A DNA stretch of 64,000 bases from Rhynochetos jubatus (GCA_027574665.1 CM050654.1:31081722-31145721), one strand, 5' to 3'; positions 1-13,787 are shown, counted from the stretch's first letter. Made by a program: numbers and translations. Notes: generated from the letters alone by a model not told the origin.

Positions 1-1095
1 GGTGACAGGCGTCCGCACAGGCCTCATTCCTGTCCCTGGGCCGTTACTGCTGCAGGGTGGGTGTAGGTGCTGCGGGAGTATCTGCCTGCCTTCCCCCCGG
101 AGCCTCTTTTCAGACTGGAGGAGAATTGCCACAGCCCGAGGCAGATGATGATGTCGTTCTGCTTATCATTATTGCAGTTTGGGTTTCAAGACAGATGAAA
201 CCGATGAATAGAGGAAGCAATGTAACTGTGTCCAAAGTTTTGACAGGCAAAAGCAAATATTTGCACACACGTGCTGGCTCCTGCTTTCACTTGGGTTCGC
301 AATCCAGCAGGACAGGCTGCCGTACGGACCGGTGGGCAATGGCTGTGTTTGGGGAAGGGATGCTCCAAGGGCCGCTCTGCCGCGGCGGTCGGGGGCATGC
401 AGTGCCGGGGCTGTAGCTGGCGCTCTCTGGGTGCGCAGAAACAGAGTTGGCTCCCCTGCCCGCACCTCTCCTGCCCGCACCCCGACCTGTCTGCTGCCAC
501 CCATCCCCTGGGCTGAACAAGCCTGGGCGTCCCCAGGGCCAGCCGGCCACCGGCTGCTCCCCCCTGGACCACGATGTATGTTGCAGATAGATTTATTTTC
601 TCTGCCTGTGGTGTTTGCTGGATTAAAATCTCCCTTTCCCCTACCAAATTTAACGTCTTCCGCCGTGCATTTTAGAAACAAGTACTTGATAAGGTGGAAA
701 AAGCAGGTTTTAATGGTGTGACGCGCCGAACAGTGGGGGGGTTTGAACTGCATGAACGTACGGAGGAGGAAGAGGGTTTTACGTGTTGGAGAGCGTCTTT
801 GTAAACTACCCTCGACCTGTAAGACTGTTCAATTTTACTGGAGTTTGTATGCATTTTACTTTTGTAATTTTTTTAATGATTTGATAAGATTTTATTTTAG
901 GGCGAATTCTACTTTTTGTATGCGATATTCGGATGTGACGTATTTTTATTTTAAAGAAAATAATGTCGAAACCACTCTATCCTTGTCAACGTAACACACC
1001 CGGTGTGTCATTTCTTGTTAAAACTGGAATCTGACCATGAAGTGCGTGTTACTTTACGTACTGGTTGTTGCACATTAAAGAGGTTACACAGAGGT
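1..1095 (+). other. Probable 3' UTR end of a converging plus-strand gene
   Basis: From about 590 the sequence turns from GC-rich to T-rich and A-rich with long T runs (840-960). It ends at an ATTAAA (1074-1079) in the context GTTGCACATTAAAGAGG. This looks like the tail of a messenger RNA read on the plus strand. No ORF has recognisable domains. In the human arrangement SLC49A4 (DIRC2) converges on SEMA5B, so its 3' UTR is a reasonable guess, but nothing in the sequence proves it. Confidence 0.3.
1074..1079 (+). terminator. Candidate poly(A) signal ATTAAA, plus strand
   Basis: ATTAAA, the commonest variant signal, follows a T-rich block and is followed within about 20 nt by GGTTACACAGAGGTGC. 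It could end the converging plus-strand transcript. Confidence 0.3.
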
Positions 1096-4000
1096 GCTGC
1101 CATCACTGGTCATGAATCCCGAAAAAGCCCAGGGGAATAATTTATTTCTGCTATAATACTGTTGAGAAACACTGCAGATATTGCTGCGAAATGGGGACGG
1201 CTTAGTCTAATGAGCGCAGCCTCACCCAAAGCCCAACCCAGCCCTCAGAAACACAGCGGGGTTTAGGGTGGGGGTCTGGCTCTGCTGTCGGACCGAGGGG
1301 CGCGGGGGTGGGCTGGGGCAGAGGGCCCTGGGGGTACGGAGGGAGGGGGAGGCGCTGGCAGCCCCCGCTGCCCCACCACACCGTCCCGGCTCCTTTCACA
1401 CCCTGCCTCACGCGGGCTCGCGGCTCAGGATGCTGCCAGCCGGTTCATTTTGCTGGTTCCCACTGTTAACGTCTCCGTTGGGGCTTTCGGAAAGGAGACC
1501 CCTCGTAATCACCTTCCCTGTGTTTATTCTGCACTTTATTGAAACAGAGCCAGCCCGGCATCCCTTGATCCATGTGTATTTTGTAGGACCAGCTCTTCAA
1601 TAAGGCCCTGACTACTTACCAGGGCGAGTTTAAAATAGCCTTGCATCCTACTAGTGCTGGGAAGAAATCTGTCAACTCTCGTAGCCTGGGATAGCTGGGC
1701 CCCACTATTCTTAGCAACAGTCACTTTCCAGGCTATATATGGGAGCTGAAGGCTCCTCTGATGATCCAGTTCCCGCTCGTATTTATCTTTGCAGTGTTAC
1801 GGAAATCTCTGTCCTGGGGGGGATGAGAGGTGATCCGTCCCCATCCCAGATCTCCGGTCCATCTCCATCCCTGCCACTGTGTGCTGGTGAACCCTCTGTG
1901 CTCATCCTTCCTTGAAGAGATTGTGTAACCCGGTTTCTGTTTCATCTTGCCCGGTGTTGGATTCTCCCGTCTCCCTGGCACAGGCATGACGTTTAGTCTC
2001 CCTGTCTCCTGGCTGGGTGCTCGCTGGTGGCTTCTTCTGGAGTTGCACGTGGGCAGTGGGGCCCTGCGGGAGCAGCTGGGCTGGGTGTTGTGTCCAGATG
2101 TGCCCAGATGTGGAGGAACTGCTCACAGATACTTTGTCTAATGGCCACGGGATCAGCAGAGCCTGGGGAAGGCCACAGGGCCCCTTGCAGATGCCAGGTC
2201 CGGGTGTCTTGGCACCTCTGGGCTGCAGCCCAGCGCCGGGGGATGCTGCCGCTGGGGGAGAGCAGAAGCAGCACCCAAACGCGGGTGACCCTGCCGCTAC
2301 CCTCCTGCCGGGGGCCGCGAGGGCCGAGCACGGTGCTCCAGGAGCACAACTTGGGCTGCAGCTGGGGCGTTTGTTGGGAGCCAAGGCATTACCCGGCACG
2401 CCACTGGCGTTACCCAGCACCCACCGCTGTATAAGCACAGACTTGCAGTCAGGGGATTTTTGGTTTTTTTGTGCTGCAGTTTGGGCTTGAGCAGGCAGAG
2501 GGGAAGCCCCGGAGCATGCACCATGCCAGGACCCCTCACGCAAGCTGTCAGGAGCAGCACGCTCTGCTCTTCCGGTGCTGGCCAGTCACCCAGTGAAGTC
2601 ATCCTTGGATAAGGGCTACAAAATCAGCCTTAACTCTTTGGGAGCCCAACAAGCACTGGAGCCCAGCCCCATGGCACTGGGGTGGCCCCAAGTCCCCCCG
2701 GACTCTCAGCAAGAGGCTTTGCAGCAGCTCCCACGGCTGCAGCGGGGTTTATTCTGGGGAGCTTTCTGCTTTGCTTTGTGTCAGCAGGCAGGTCCCTGGG
2801 GTGGCGGGACGCTGCTGATGGCACCAGGATGGGCTGGACCCCTTCCTGGGGGGCTGCAAGGGCTGTGTATCCATGCGTCTGTCTGTTTGGCCAAGGACAT
2901 ATGGACACGGTCAGTACCTGGGTCAGGCACTAAAAGGCAGGGGGCACAATCCTCCCATGGGCAGCACATGGGGAGATGCTGCCCCACTGGAACCCGGTGA
3001 GAGGGGCTCGGGCCAGCACAGGCAGAGGAAACGCCGGCGGCCAAGGAACCGACCCCACTGCATCCTGAACCTCTCCCGGGGCTCTCCTAAACCTGCCTCC
3101 GACTGCAGAGCTGAGGGTCGGGATTATGGATGTAGCTTTGCAGCTGAGTTCTGGTGCTGGAAGAGCATCCCTGGCGGGCAAAGGCTCTGAAGGGTTTGTG
3201 GTGAGCAGCAGAAGCGTGAACTAAGGGCAACAGCGTCATACATGGCTTCAACTGCCACTGAAGTGCAGAAAAGACCTGTTGGAGAGAGACTTTCGGCCTG
3301 TGCCGGAGCATTGCAGTTCATCCTACCTCGTCCATTTAAAGGTGGGTAACGATGACGTTTTCTTGGCTGGGGCGGGACCGTGGGTCTCAGGGCTGACGCG
3401 CAGAAGTGATGCTCGGGGCACGAGTCCGTACCCTCCAGCTCCTCCTTGGCACCCGGTGTGGCGGGCACCGCCAGGGCCCGAGCCGCTCCCCAGGCTGGGC
3501 ACCCTCAGCCAGGCAGCCCGGTTTGCCCCTTGCGGCAGCAGGGAGCGATGGATCAGCAGAGGACAGCAGTAATTGCCAGGAGGCTTTCAGGCAGAAAGCA
3601 AGGCTCTCGCTCGTGGCCAGGCTGATGTAAGTCAGCATGTAAATTGGGTACAACGTAAAAATAATTTCAGCCGAGCTCCTAGGAAGAAACCTATGAACAA
3701 AAAAATGTTGTTGCTAAGAAATGTGAAAACAGAAAACAATAATGTGGCTCCTGCCAGGGTAATAGAAGCGTATCAGCGTTACGCCTGCTCTCTCGTACAG
3801 ATGGCTTGCTTGTGACAGTAAATTAAGTACTGCAGGAATGGGTGCCGTTTTCTCTGTGGCCACTGATGCTTCACATCATGGAAATATCAAATGTTTCTGA
3901 AGGCTGTTCATTACCCTGCACTTGAGAGGGGAGCAATCCATTGCTGGCTCCATTATTTCCACGACAGCAAGGAAATGACTATGGGAGGTTTAAAAATGAA

Positions 4001-5896
4001 AGAATACAGCAAGGTTAGATGGATCGAACCTGGACAGCCTGTTGCCGTTCGCCGTGGTCGATGTGAACCCCGGGTGTGGGAGACACCACACTGTCTACAG
4101 TGATGGAAAACCCGGACTGTTCTTCCTTCCAGCTAATTGCCGGCTCATAAACTGTGAAGTCTGACCTTGAACATCCCCACAAAACTTATTTTGCAGTGTG
4201 ACAGTGGTACCGTGCAGCGAGGAGACACCTCGCCCCCAGAGCCAGAAGGAGCTTTCGGCATTCGCTGGATACCAGACCCGCCTCGGTGCGAGGAGCCGCG
4301 TCTTCCGTGTTCCGCAGAGACGCCGTGGAGGTGAGGGGACGTGGCCAGTGCCGGAGTACGGCACACCAGCTTCCTTGGCATCTTCGTGGGTTTAAAATGA
4401 GCGCAAGGTAAGCTTGCGTGTGCTGGAGTTGCTGCCACTGGGGGCGTCAATGTAGGGTCAGTCACAACAACAAAAAAATGAGTGATAAAACCCAGGGTCT
4501 CAGCACAGAGCTGTGCTGTGAGCACACCAGGAGCGTCGCCCCAGCTGCTGCGAGCCAGCTTCACGCTTCTCTCTCAGCAGACAGAATGACCTCAGCCGGG
4601 TTCATCCTGTATCCAGAGGAAATGGGTTTGTGTTGGGGAAATCGTCAGCAGGCCAAAGATGGGCTGGAGGGGTGTCCTGGGGAATGGGCTGGTGTCTCAC
4701 CCTCGTAGCCTGATTCTTGCCATTCCTGACAAGGCAAGGGACACTGTCCTTACCTCACACGCTGGGGGTGTGTGTGCGCTGGGGTTGTGCTGGGATTTTT
4801 TTTCCCCTTGGAAACAGGCTTGGGCAGTGGTGAGATGTGCCGCCTTCCTCATTAATTTGGAACTCAGCTTCTTCAACAGACGGTACAATGACAGTTCCGT
4901 GAGTGGCTTTTTATGAATGAGCAAAACAAACCATGTCCAAATGCATTTCGGCGGTTAGCAAAACAGCATTTCTAATGAGTCTCCAACGTGGTCGGTAGCT
5001 GAGCTGCGTGTTGGAGAGCGTGCGGTCCCTCAGATGCGCGCTCGGGGGAAAAGCACAGGAGAGGCCACGAGAAGCGATGCTTTTGCAGCAGATAGTGTTG
5101 AGGAGGTGCTTGCTCTGGGCTGAGTCCTGTGCTGGGGTGGCTGCCCCGCGCTGATTTAAGCTGACTCAGGGACTGTCCCTGAGCCTGGGGAGTGTCCCCG
5201 TCCCCAACCACGATGACATGGCCACGCAGGCTTGTACAGCTGAACGAAACACCTGTGTGGGCAGAGGGGAATGCTGGCGTCAGGGCCAGGGCTTGTGGTC
5301 ACACCGTGATGTGGGGCTGGGGACACTGCAGGAGGGCTGGGCACAGCAGTAGTAGTCTCACACGGGTTTTTTTTCCTTGCCACAGCCTGACAGCTTCCCG
5401 AGGAGCGTGTCTGCATGATGCTCTGCCCAGCCATCGCTTGCACCACCTGGGCTCTGGGCAGCTGCTGCCGGCTCTGGATGACCTCTGGATGCAGCCAGCT
5501 GTTGGCCTCACAGCCATAGAAACTACTGCCTGGCTGTGGTCCCGGCAGTGTCCCACCCCAGCCTCTCCCCCTTGTTGGAGCAGTAGCGGATGCCTCTGCC
5601 AGGAGCTGCCCACTGACCTGGCCGCAGTGTACGGGCAGCTTCTGATCTATGAGAGAGCTGAAAGCCTTGCTAAAAATCACATTTCTTACGTCTGCACTAT
5701 CTGCAGGGCTTGTTCAGAGGAGGAAATTACCTTGGTCTGACACAACGTGCCCTGATAACGCCCGGTGCCAACAAGCAGCGGCTCAGCTGCTCTGCCGGGG
5801 CTACAGCTCGTTCATCCGAGTCCCTGCTCCGGCGTTTTCACAAGCACTGCCATTGTCAAGGCCAGGCTGCCATTCCCTGCCCCGCCTTGCAGCGCT
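1096..5896. other. GC-rich intergenic DNA, no gene recognised
   Basis: Long open frames occur on both strands because the DNA is GC-rich and poor in stop codons. None shows a domain, a signal peptide, or splice sites in matching phase. No CR1 or other repeat was recognised here. Confidence 0.5.
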
Positions 5897-6345
5897 GCAG
5901 CGTGACCAGAGAAGGGAACGGAGCTGGGGAAGGGTCTGAAGCACAATTCCTGTGAGGAGCGGCTGAGGGAGCTGGGGGTGTCCAGCCTGGAGAGGAGGAG
6001 GCTCAGGGGAGCCCTTATCGCTCCCTACAACTCCCTGAAAGGTGGGTGCAGGGAGGGAGGGGTTGGTCTCTTCTCCCAGGTGACAAGTGATGGGATGATA
6101 GAAAATAGCATCAAGTTTCACGGGGGAGGTTTAGATGGGATATTTGGAATAATTTCTTCCCTGAAAGGATTGTCAAGCACTGGAAGGGGCTGCCCAGGGA
6201 GGTGGTGGAGTCACCACCCCTGGAGGGATTTGAGACGTGTAGATGTGGTGCTCAGGGACATGGTTTAGTGGTGGGCTTGGCAGTGCTGGGTTAACGGCTG
6301 GTGATCGTAAAGATCTTTTCCAACCTAAATGATGCTGTGATTCCT
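5897..6345 (+). mobile_element. CR1 LINE, truncated 3' end, plus orientation
   Basis: The stretch carries the landmarks of the bird CR1 3' region in order: GAGGAGCGGCTGAGGGAGCT near 5955, the block ending CCAGGTGACAAGTGATGGGA, GGGCTGCCCAGGGAGGTGGT near 6190, GGGTTAACGGCTGG near 6290, and AAAGATCTTTTCCAACCTAA and GCTGTGATTCCT at the end. It is a 5'-truncated retrocopy with no coding capacity. Confidence 0.92.
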
Positions 6346-7964
6346 CTCCTCCCTAATGCTGTGTTGGCTGTGCCCAGTGTGGCCCAGGCAAGTGCCCCAC
6401 CAGCCCGTCATGAAGCAAACACCAGCGCAAGGGCTGCATCGGGAGGGCAGGGCGAGGACACGCTCGTCACTGCAACGCCTGGCTCCGGGCGTTACGGCAG
6501 GGTGCTGGGAGGAGACGGAGAAATGAATCACAGGGAACCTTCTGCTCTTTTCTTTTCCTCCATTTCTTACACTCACCCCCTGAGCGCTGATGGTGGGGGC
6601 CGCAGTCCACACAGAAGGCTCCGCACCTTGGCCCAGGCCCCCACGTTTGCTCGCGCTGCTGCAGCTGTTCTGTGGAGGCTTTGGCTTCATAAAAAGCCGA
6701 TGGGGACCCTGACAGGTAACCAAGTCTTGGTTGTTTACTACACGCAGTGGAGCGTTAAAGAGGAAAAAGGCTACAGCTGGGGGGTGTCGTGAAGGTGAGG
6801 GAACACAGTGCACCGGAGGCTACAACTGAAACATGTCAATGAATCACGTCAGCAACCAGAGAAAAAAATGTCGTGGTAGAGACTGGAAATAGGTTGCAAA
6901 GTGATACTTTTGCTGCAATTGTGCACGGAGGTGTCTTGATGCAAAACAAACCCATTCGGCAATGGCCTCTTCGTGTGACCGTGCAAGCTGATTGGGAAAA
7001 GAAAATCCATCTTCTCCACAGCAAGTTTGTTTTTACCGATCTTGAGCCTCTCAATTACTTTTTAATGGTCTGCATTGAAAAGAAATTCCTATATGCACAC
7101 TTGAGAATGTGAAAACACCCAAATGATAGCTTATGATTTAGTAGGATTAAAGTATTCTGTATGCAGGTGCAGCACGTTTCAGGGTATTAGTAATGCAATC
7201 TATTCTTTACGACATTATGGTGTAATTTTCTGTATGAAACTTCGATACGAGTCCTGAGCTGTATCGGAACATAAACTAAAATGTTCCCGACTCTGTCACT
7301 TTTCATGGTCTTTACTTTGATTAATAAACGCAACGAGCGCTGTAACATTCTTCAGCACGAGGCTGCAATCATCCTTCAATCAAAGCGTGTCCCTCAGCTG
7401 CTTGTAACTCTCTGCTGCACCATGCAGGGCTCGAGACGGAGCAGCGAAGGGATTCCATCGCGAGGGAGCACGCGCCGGAAAGGCTCTGCAGACGCCGAGC
7501 GCGTCCAGGCTCGTTGCAGCCTCGGCGCGACGTTGTGTCCTTGCAGCCGCGGTGTCACATGCGGCCACGGGGGGAGCGGAGACACGTACTGCTGACCTGG
7601 ACGTGGCTTTGGCCCCCGAACATCAGACAGGTAGGATCGTACCTCGGGCGCCCGACGCAGAAATGCCCCAAGGCCGATGCGGAGCTGTAGGCCTACCTCA
7701 CTGCAGCGACAGACTTGGGTGTTGTACTAACAGTTTTCTAACCGTGCTGCCGACAGCTCGTGACAAATATCCCCCAAACGTGGTCCCGGGGTGCAGCCAG
7801 GGGTGTGCTGTAAGCCCCCATCCCCGCACAAGCGGCTGAATGGATTCTGCCCTGTTCCTGGCCCCAGCGTTGGGAAGCAGCTCCTCCGCGTCCCCCCCGA
7901 GCCGTCCTGCCAGTGCTGCTCAGGCCCCACCGCGCATCAGCCACCGACGGAAACCACTCACAGG
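6346..7964. other. Intergenic DNA with an AT-rich block and a CpG-dense patch
   Basis: 6800-7345 is AT-richer than its surroundings and holds an AATAAA (7323-7328) on the plus strand, a possible distal 3' end for the converging gene. 7420-7600 is dense in CpG (runs such as GACGCCGAGCGCGTCC). No gene was recognised between these and the SEMA5B 3' end. Confidence 0.4.
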
Positions 7965-7982
7965 CTTGCCAGGTTGGGCTGT

Positions 7983-7988
7983 TTTATT
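7983..7988 (-). terminator. SEMA5B: Candidate poly(A) signal AATAAA, minus strand
   Basis: The plus strand reads TTTATT, so the minus strand reads AATAAA, in the context GAAATAAAACAGC. Downstream on the minus strand (plus 7965-7925) is a GU-rich stretch (TGTGAGTGGTTT) suited to cleavage-factor binding. An AT-rich stretch precedes it. It is the best-formed minus-strand 3' end after the SEMA5B stop. Confidence 0.5.
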
Positions 7989-9653
7989 TCTGAATTATTC
8001 TTTACATTGTACAATATATAAAAATACAGAGTACCCAAAAAAAATTCACAGTGTCTAAAGGCAGTGATTACAGTCTAGGTCACCTTTATACTGAAGGACC
8101 ACCAAGTTCAATTGCATAGGAAGGGTGATGTGCCTTCACAGAGCCCAGTAATCCTCCCCAGGGTTTGCTGTTTCGGGGCCAGCATCCTGCGTTGGCAGAA
8201 GAGTTTCCCATGTATCCGAGATCCAGTATTGCATCTGTCACGCTCCCACCTCACCGACAAGCTCAATCCCAGCGTTTCCTCACCTACCGCTCGTCCCCGC
8301 CAACCCTTCCTCTGTGGGAAGGCTCCTGGCTATCCCCCCGCTGTGCAGTCTGGATGTCACCGAAGGGCTGCGGATGGAAACGGTGCAGCCGGCTGGCTTT
8401 GACGCTGTTTGACGTTTTGGTACTAAAAACATTTCGCTTGGGTAATTAACGGCCCGTCCACGCCGACCTCTGCCCGGCTCCGTGCAGTGTTAATGCTTCT
8501 CACCATCAGATTTGTTTAAAACCGAATCGGGGCTGGGATTTGCAGAAAGCCAAGTGCTGCTCTTACAGCACTGCACCCTCCCCAGTAGCAGGGGGCGAAT
8601 TCGCAGCTGAGGCTGGAGGTGGAATGGACAAAACCCCCAGGTTCCAGACCCAAACTGGTGTTGAACGCTATTGAGCACCCCCCGCTGTGGCTGTGTAAAC
8701 AGCCGGTGGCTGGTTTTGCTCCTCCGGCCAGGACTCACGCAGAAACGAAAATTTCCCCAAGGAGTTTCCAGGCAGAAGGGCTGCGGCTGGCTAAGTCCCA
8801 CAAGGACCCGGCTCCGGAGGGGTTTCTGCCCGGTTTTGAAGGCTCACAGGCAGCATCACAGTTTGTGGATTTGTTCACCTACCCCATATGCTCGCGAGGG
8901 CACTGAGAAAAGACATCCTTCCAACCCAAAGCAGTGGGCATTTCCCCGGTGGGCAGCCAGCTCAAGGGGTGCCGTGCCCCGCCCCGCCGGTGCGAGGAAT
9001 GGGTGCGGAGCCCTGACTGGTAACGCTGGGAGCTCCAGAGACACCCAGGCACCACGTGCCTGCCTCCTGTGGCCCGGTGGCTTTTTTGGACCCCTCTGAA
9101 AACCAAAAGCCATGGGTCCGCAGGGTTTGTCTTCCCTAAATCTTGTACTAAAACCTCCCCGTGAGGCTGCAAGGCGAGGCTTACAACGCCCAGCAGTAAC
9201 TCAGGAAGCAGTTGCTAACCTCTCCGACATGGAAGATGACATTTTTCACGTTCTAATAGATATTGCCTTTTTCTCTAACAGTACAACCCTTGTTACTCCT
9301 ACCTGCTATTTTAATTTTCTTCGCACAATTACTCCCTACTTATAATCACAAAAACAATGGAGTGATACACGAGAGATTTGGGAGGCTTATTCAGAAAATA
9401 TAAGCAGGAACAAGAATCCTTTTCTTAATCATTCTTAACCAGAATGATGTAGGGGAGAATCATCATTTCTAACTAGAAAAATCAACTTTATTTTCAATTA
9501 AAAAATTATATCGCATTTACCTCAAAAGTAGGTTTTTAAACCTAAGGGGAAGGATACTAGATTTTTACAGGGTTTTTCTCCACTGTGTCCCGGTGGAATT
9601 TGAATACCAGCACTGCCTTTCTTACTCTAAGTTTCCTCTGCAGGCATTTTGCT

Positions 9654-9801
9654 AAATATATATATCGTGTGTGTATATATTATAAATATATACTGTATCT
9701 ATCCACTGATAGATGTATACACTGTTACAAAAGAAGAGTAAGTTGTTACACAAACTTTACATTTACATTTTTATATATATATACTTCTATATATATAGCT
9801 C
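9654..9801. repeat. TA/TG-rich microsatellite cluster
   Basis: Interrupted (TA)n and (TG)n tracts lie at 9654-9695 and 9766-9799, inside the putative 3' UTR. They are likely length-variable. Confidence 0.7.
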
Positions 9802-12800
9802 TCCCCCCACTACATTTGGTACAAAGAATAAATCAATCTCTGCGGACAGCAATTTTCCCTCCAGGTGGGCTTAACGTCAGATTAACACCGGAGGCATCAA
9901 ACTGTCTGCATCGGGCGCGGGCTCCATTCCTACTCTCTGATTTCAAGCCAACCAGCTCATTTTCTGATCGTAAGGCATTAGGAACGGTGGTGGTAAGACA
10001 ATACGGAATCAATCTCCTCCTACGGCAGCCGTACGGTTCACACATCCCAGAGCAGCCCTGGCTCACACGCTGAACATTCAAGGGCACCTGTAGGGCAACG
10101 GCACCTCTTCGGCTGTGGCTTGATCGGCAAGTGGCGTGTCTGTCGGTGAGCTGCACGGGGTATTTCTGGTGTGCGGCAGCTGATCAAGTGACGCCCGACA
10201 GCAACGGCACAACACTGCCTGGATAACGCCCCCTTCTCGAGGGAGAACGGCAGCCGCACCCATGGAAAAAGCAAGAAGAACGGCCTAATTAAAGATGCTT
10301 CTGCTACACAGGGTGTAGTATTTCCATCAACCAGTGTCTCTAGACCAACGCAGCAACTGCCCAGGGTTCCTCTTCTCTGAGAAGTGAAAGAAAAAATACA
10401 TCTACAGCAAGATGAGTCTCTTGGACAGCAACGCTCCCGAACTACGGGCGTTTCCAGTGCACCCTAAGACGGCCTTAGGAACAGGAAATTTTCGCATCCA
10501 GCTGCAGGAGCAATTCAAGCTGCTACGGACATTACAGACCTGACGATCGAGCTGCCGAATTACCTGGATCGCAAGAATATGACTGTACGTGGTGTCATTA
10601 ACCTGCCACGCATTAGAGAGCTCATCAGAGATGCAACCCTCACACCGCATTAACATCGCCCTTAAAGAACTGCGCTCTCATGCAAACATTAATTGAGTAA
10701 TAAGCGTCTGATTTCTTTCTTTCGCGCTCTCTCCCGGATTCCACTTTCTGCTCGGAGTCTACAGACCCTCGCTGTGATTGCCAATTATATGAAAAAGGGC
10801 TGACTCCATTTGGATGGCTGGTAAGAAGGAATGTCTGGATGAAACTATAACCACACACACCACCCTCGAAGCATCTGCCCTCCAACAGCCGACAACGTAT
10901 CCACCTCCTGAGCGCAACGGCCGTAATGACCCATCTCGGTCAGCTGAACATGGAAATAATTTCAGCTGCTATGACGTGCTTTGGGGGCAAAAATATAAAA
11001 CCAGTTTATGTCGTGGTATTCTGAGAAGCTGAAAATGGAAAAATGCTTAAGGAGGGGAAAAAAAAAAAGAGAAAAATAGAAGATAAAAATAATTGCAAGG
11101 TTTGACTCGCTTGCATCCCCCCAGGTCTGATTGCTCGTGCAATCCTGCCACGTGCACGGTAACTGCAGAATGTGTCAACACAGCGAATCTTCTGAAGGGG
11201 AAACTCGGAAATGGCTCTAATTTTACAATGGCTAGAGTGATCTTGGGAGCCAATATTTTCCTCTGAATCACATAAATTAAAGCTGTGAAATCCCATCCCG
11301 GTAGTCTAATGTAATAATTTTTAACCCCTGGGCTACACACTCGTTAGCACTACTTAAGTCAGGATTTTCAGTATCACCGAGGGGGATGTGGAAACTCGGT
11401 GAGACGGGGCGAACTCGTTACGCACGAGGCACAACGGCATCGCTCCTCAGGTGGGGTTTAGTGGCCTGGGAAGATCCCCCCTGCAGGCATCAGTACCTGC
11501 TACCTGCTCTCCTGCTTCCCTCCTGCCGCTCTCACCCCACCGTGCTGCCGAGTCGCTGGGCCTCCTCGGGGAGCTGCAGCAGGTCGCTTCAGACAGAGCG
11601 TCGAGGTCCGCATCAGCCCCTAACCCTGCTGCTTCAAAAGTGAGTACGTTTATTTAAGTGCGTCTCTCTCGCCTCCCCTGCTCCCTCTGTTCCACCCAGT
11701 GAGACGGGAGCAGAAGCAGGATGAGTTGCTAAATTAGAAAAACAGCTGCTGGAAATGATGGGCACCACTGAGCCTACGGCGTCCTCGTGGCAGTGCTAAC
11801 GACCCCACTGTATTACAAATACCCCTACAGCCTTCAATCACTGCAAACTGAAGTCGAACAAAGTAATTTAAGAATGGGAGGCTACTTCACGCTTGCCTTC
11901 TGGCGAAACCAGCGTAACGCAGGCTTACAGAGCCACGTTGGCTTTTCCTCGCAGGAGAAGCAACACACTTGTCAAGAGCAACACTCTCTTGCTTCAACTC
12001 CTACCAGCTGCCTACGTGAGCGAGCTGAGCACGCAGCCCCAGCCGGGCTTCCAGACAAGCAACTGCAAAGGAACAGCGCTGAGAAACGATCAGTGACGGC
12101 TCACAGCGAAACCCGAACCGAAGCGAAGACGAACAGGACTGCTGGGAACACGGCCGAGCCAACGGCCACGCGCGGGCATGGCAAGTGCTCGAGTAAGATG
12201 CAGACGACAAAGCCAAGCTCGGGACCACGTGGAGCTCATGCGCAGGTCAGGGCGTGCTTTTATCTCATGCTCGGTATTGTGACATTCTAAAATCCTTAGC
12301 ATCGGGAGTTCATTATAAATATTTAGAAACACTGAATGATAACAGCGGTGAACTGGTTCACGTTGCTAACACACTGGATGTAATTGTACATTAAGCACCA
12401 GCAATAAGTTTCCTTTTTTGCCAAACAATTATGTCAGACAAACATCTGGTTGTAGACAACATGGCTTCTGCATCAAACTAACACAGTTCTTATAGACACA
12501 GTCACACACATACACAAGGTTACATTTCAAGGCTGGATATACTGTTTAATAACGCTGCCACCCCAATTTACTTCAATAGCTGCAGCAGCATTCGTTTGTC
12601 AGGTTGTTTTCGTTCAGGAGAATTAAAGAAACATTGGCAACCAATGCACATCGCTCAGCTGTGCTACTGTTTCATAGAGTACTGACTGGAAGACGCTATA
12701 AGAATGTGCAGCAGACTTTCTGGGTCATGTCAGACTGTGGAAACATTCCTTACAAAAATACCCTCCCCCTGCAAAGTCAGAATTATTCACTCTTTGAAAG

Positions 12801-13787
12801 GAAATGAAATAAAAACCAACAGTAAAACAAGAGGCAAAAATTAGGCCAAAGCATGGCGATTTCCCACAAGAAGAGCACGGCCTCTAAAGTTGCCTTTCCT
12901 GGCAGACACAATCGGGATCAAAGCTAGAAGGAAAAGAGTTAACACCGTCTCAGAAAAAACGAAAAAGGAAGAAAGAAAAAAAGCCCATGGCTCTTGTGAG
13001 GCAATCATCACATCTTTTTTTCCAGCGCTATAAACATCTTTCTTTGTTAGGCACTCTAAGTTCATGTCTCCGATGTTATTCCAACATTTACTTTTCTCAG
13101 TGTCTCACTGCCTGCATAATTTTCTTTTAATTAAGACTGGAAACATTCTGGAAAGCTTCTTTGGGTAATGCACTTTGTTTGCGTGTTGTTTCTCATCAGC
13201 TGAACCGCGTATTACCAAAGAAGGCTGCGGAGATATTTCCTGTAATACGAAAAGATTCCGTTGAAGATACAGGGAACGCTGCCCTGGAAAGTTCTTTCTT
13301 TTTTTCTTTTCTTTTTTTTTTTTTTGCAGAAACATAAAAAACAATCAAAAATGAAAGTGGAAAAGAAAAAGAAAACATTCCTCACGTTGTTGGCACGATG
13401 GAGTCCCCTCGGCCTGTCTCACAAGCTGCGTGTCATCCAGTGCACCCCTGCTATCCTGTCTCAGGAAGGATGCTCCTCACCAGACAGACAACCCCTGCCC
13501 CAGGAGGCCACCGCTTGCCTTGCTCAGAGTGCATCGTGTGCCGCGGGCTGCTGCGTGGTGGCCACCGAGCCCAGCACACAGCCGCCTCCTTGACGACGTT
13601 GGCCTCGGACAGCAACACTGAACTTCCAGCCATAAACAGTCGCAGTAGTAAGGGCCGTCTCCAGCCAAATATCCACAAAAGCTCTGCAGAATGGTCCATA
13701 CGTGGTTTTGTCCTTGTAAGGAGATGTGCTGTTTACAAGAAATACAATTAACCAAAGGAAAAAAAAAAAAAAGACCCTACTGTACAA

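Noticed and set aside
290-310. GGTTCGCAATCC, like a tRNA B box
   Set aside because: No A box, no acceptor stem and no cloverleaf around it.
1902-2543. 213-codon minus-strand open frame
   Set aside because: GC-rich, stop-poor intergenic DNA with overlapping frames of similar length on both strands; low-complexity Pro/Ala/Gly product with no motif.
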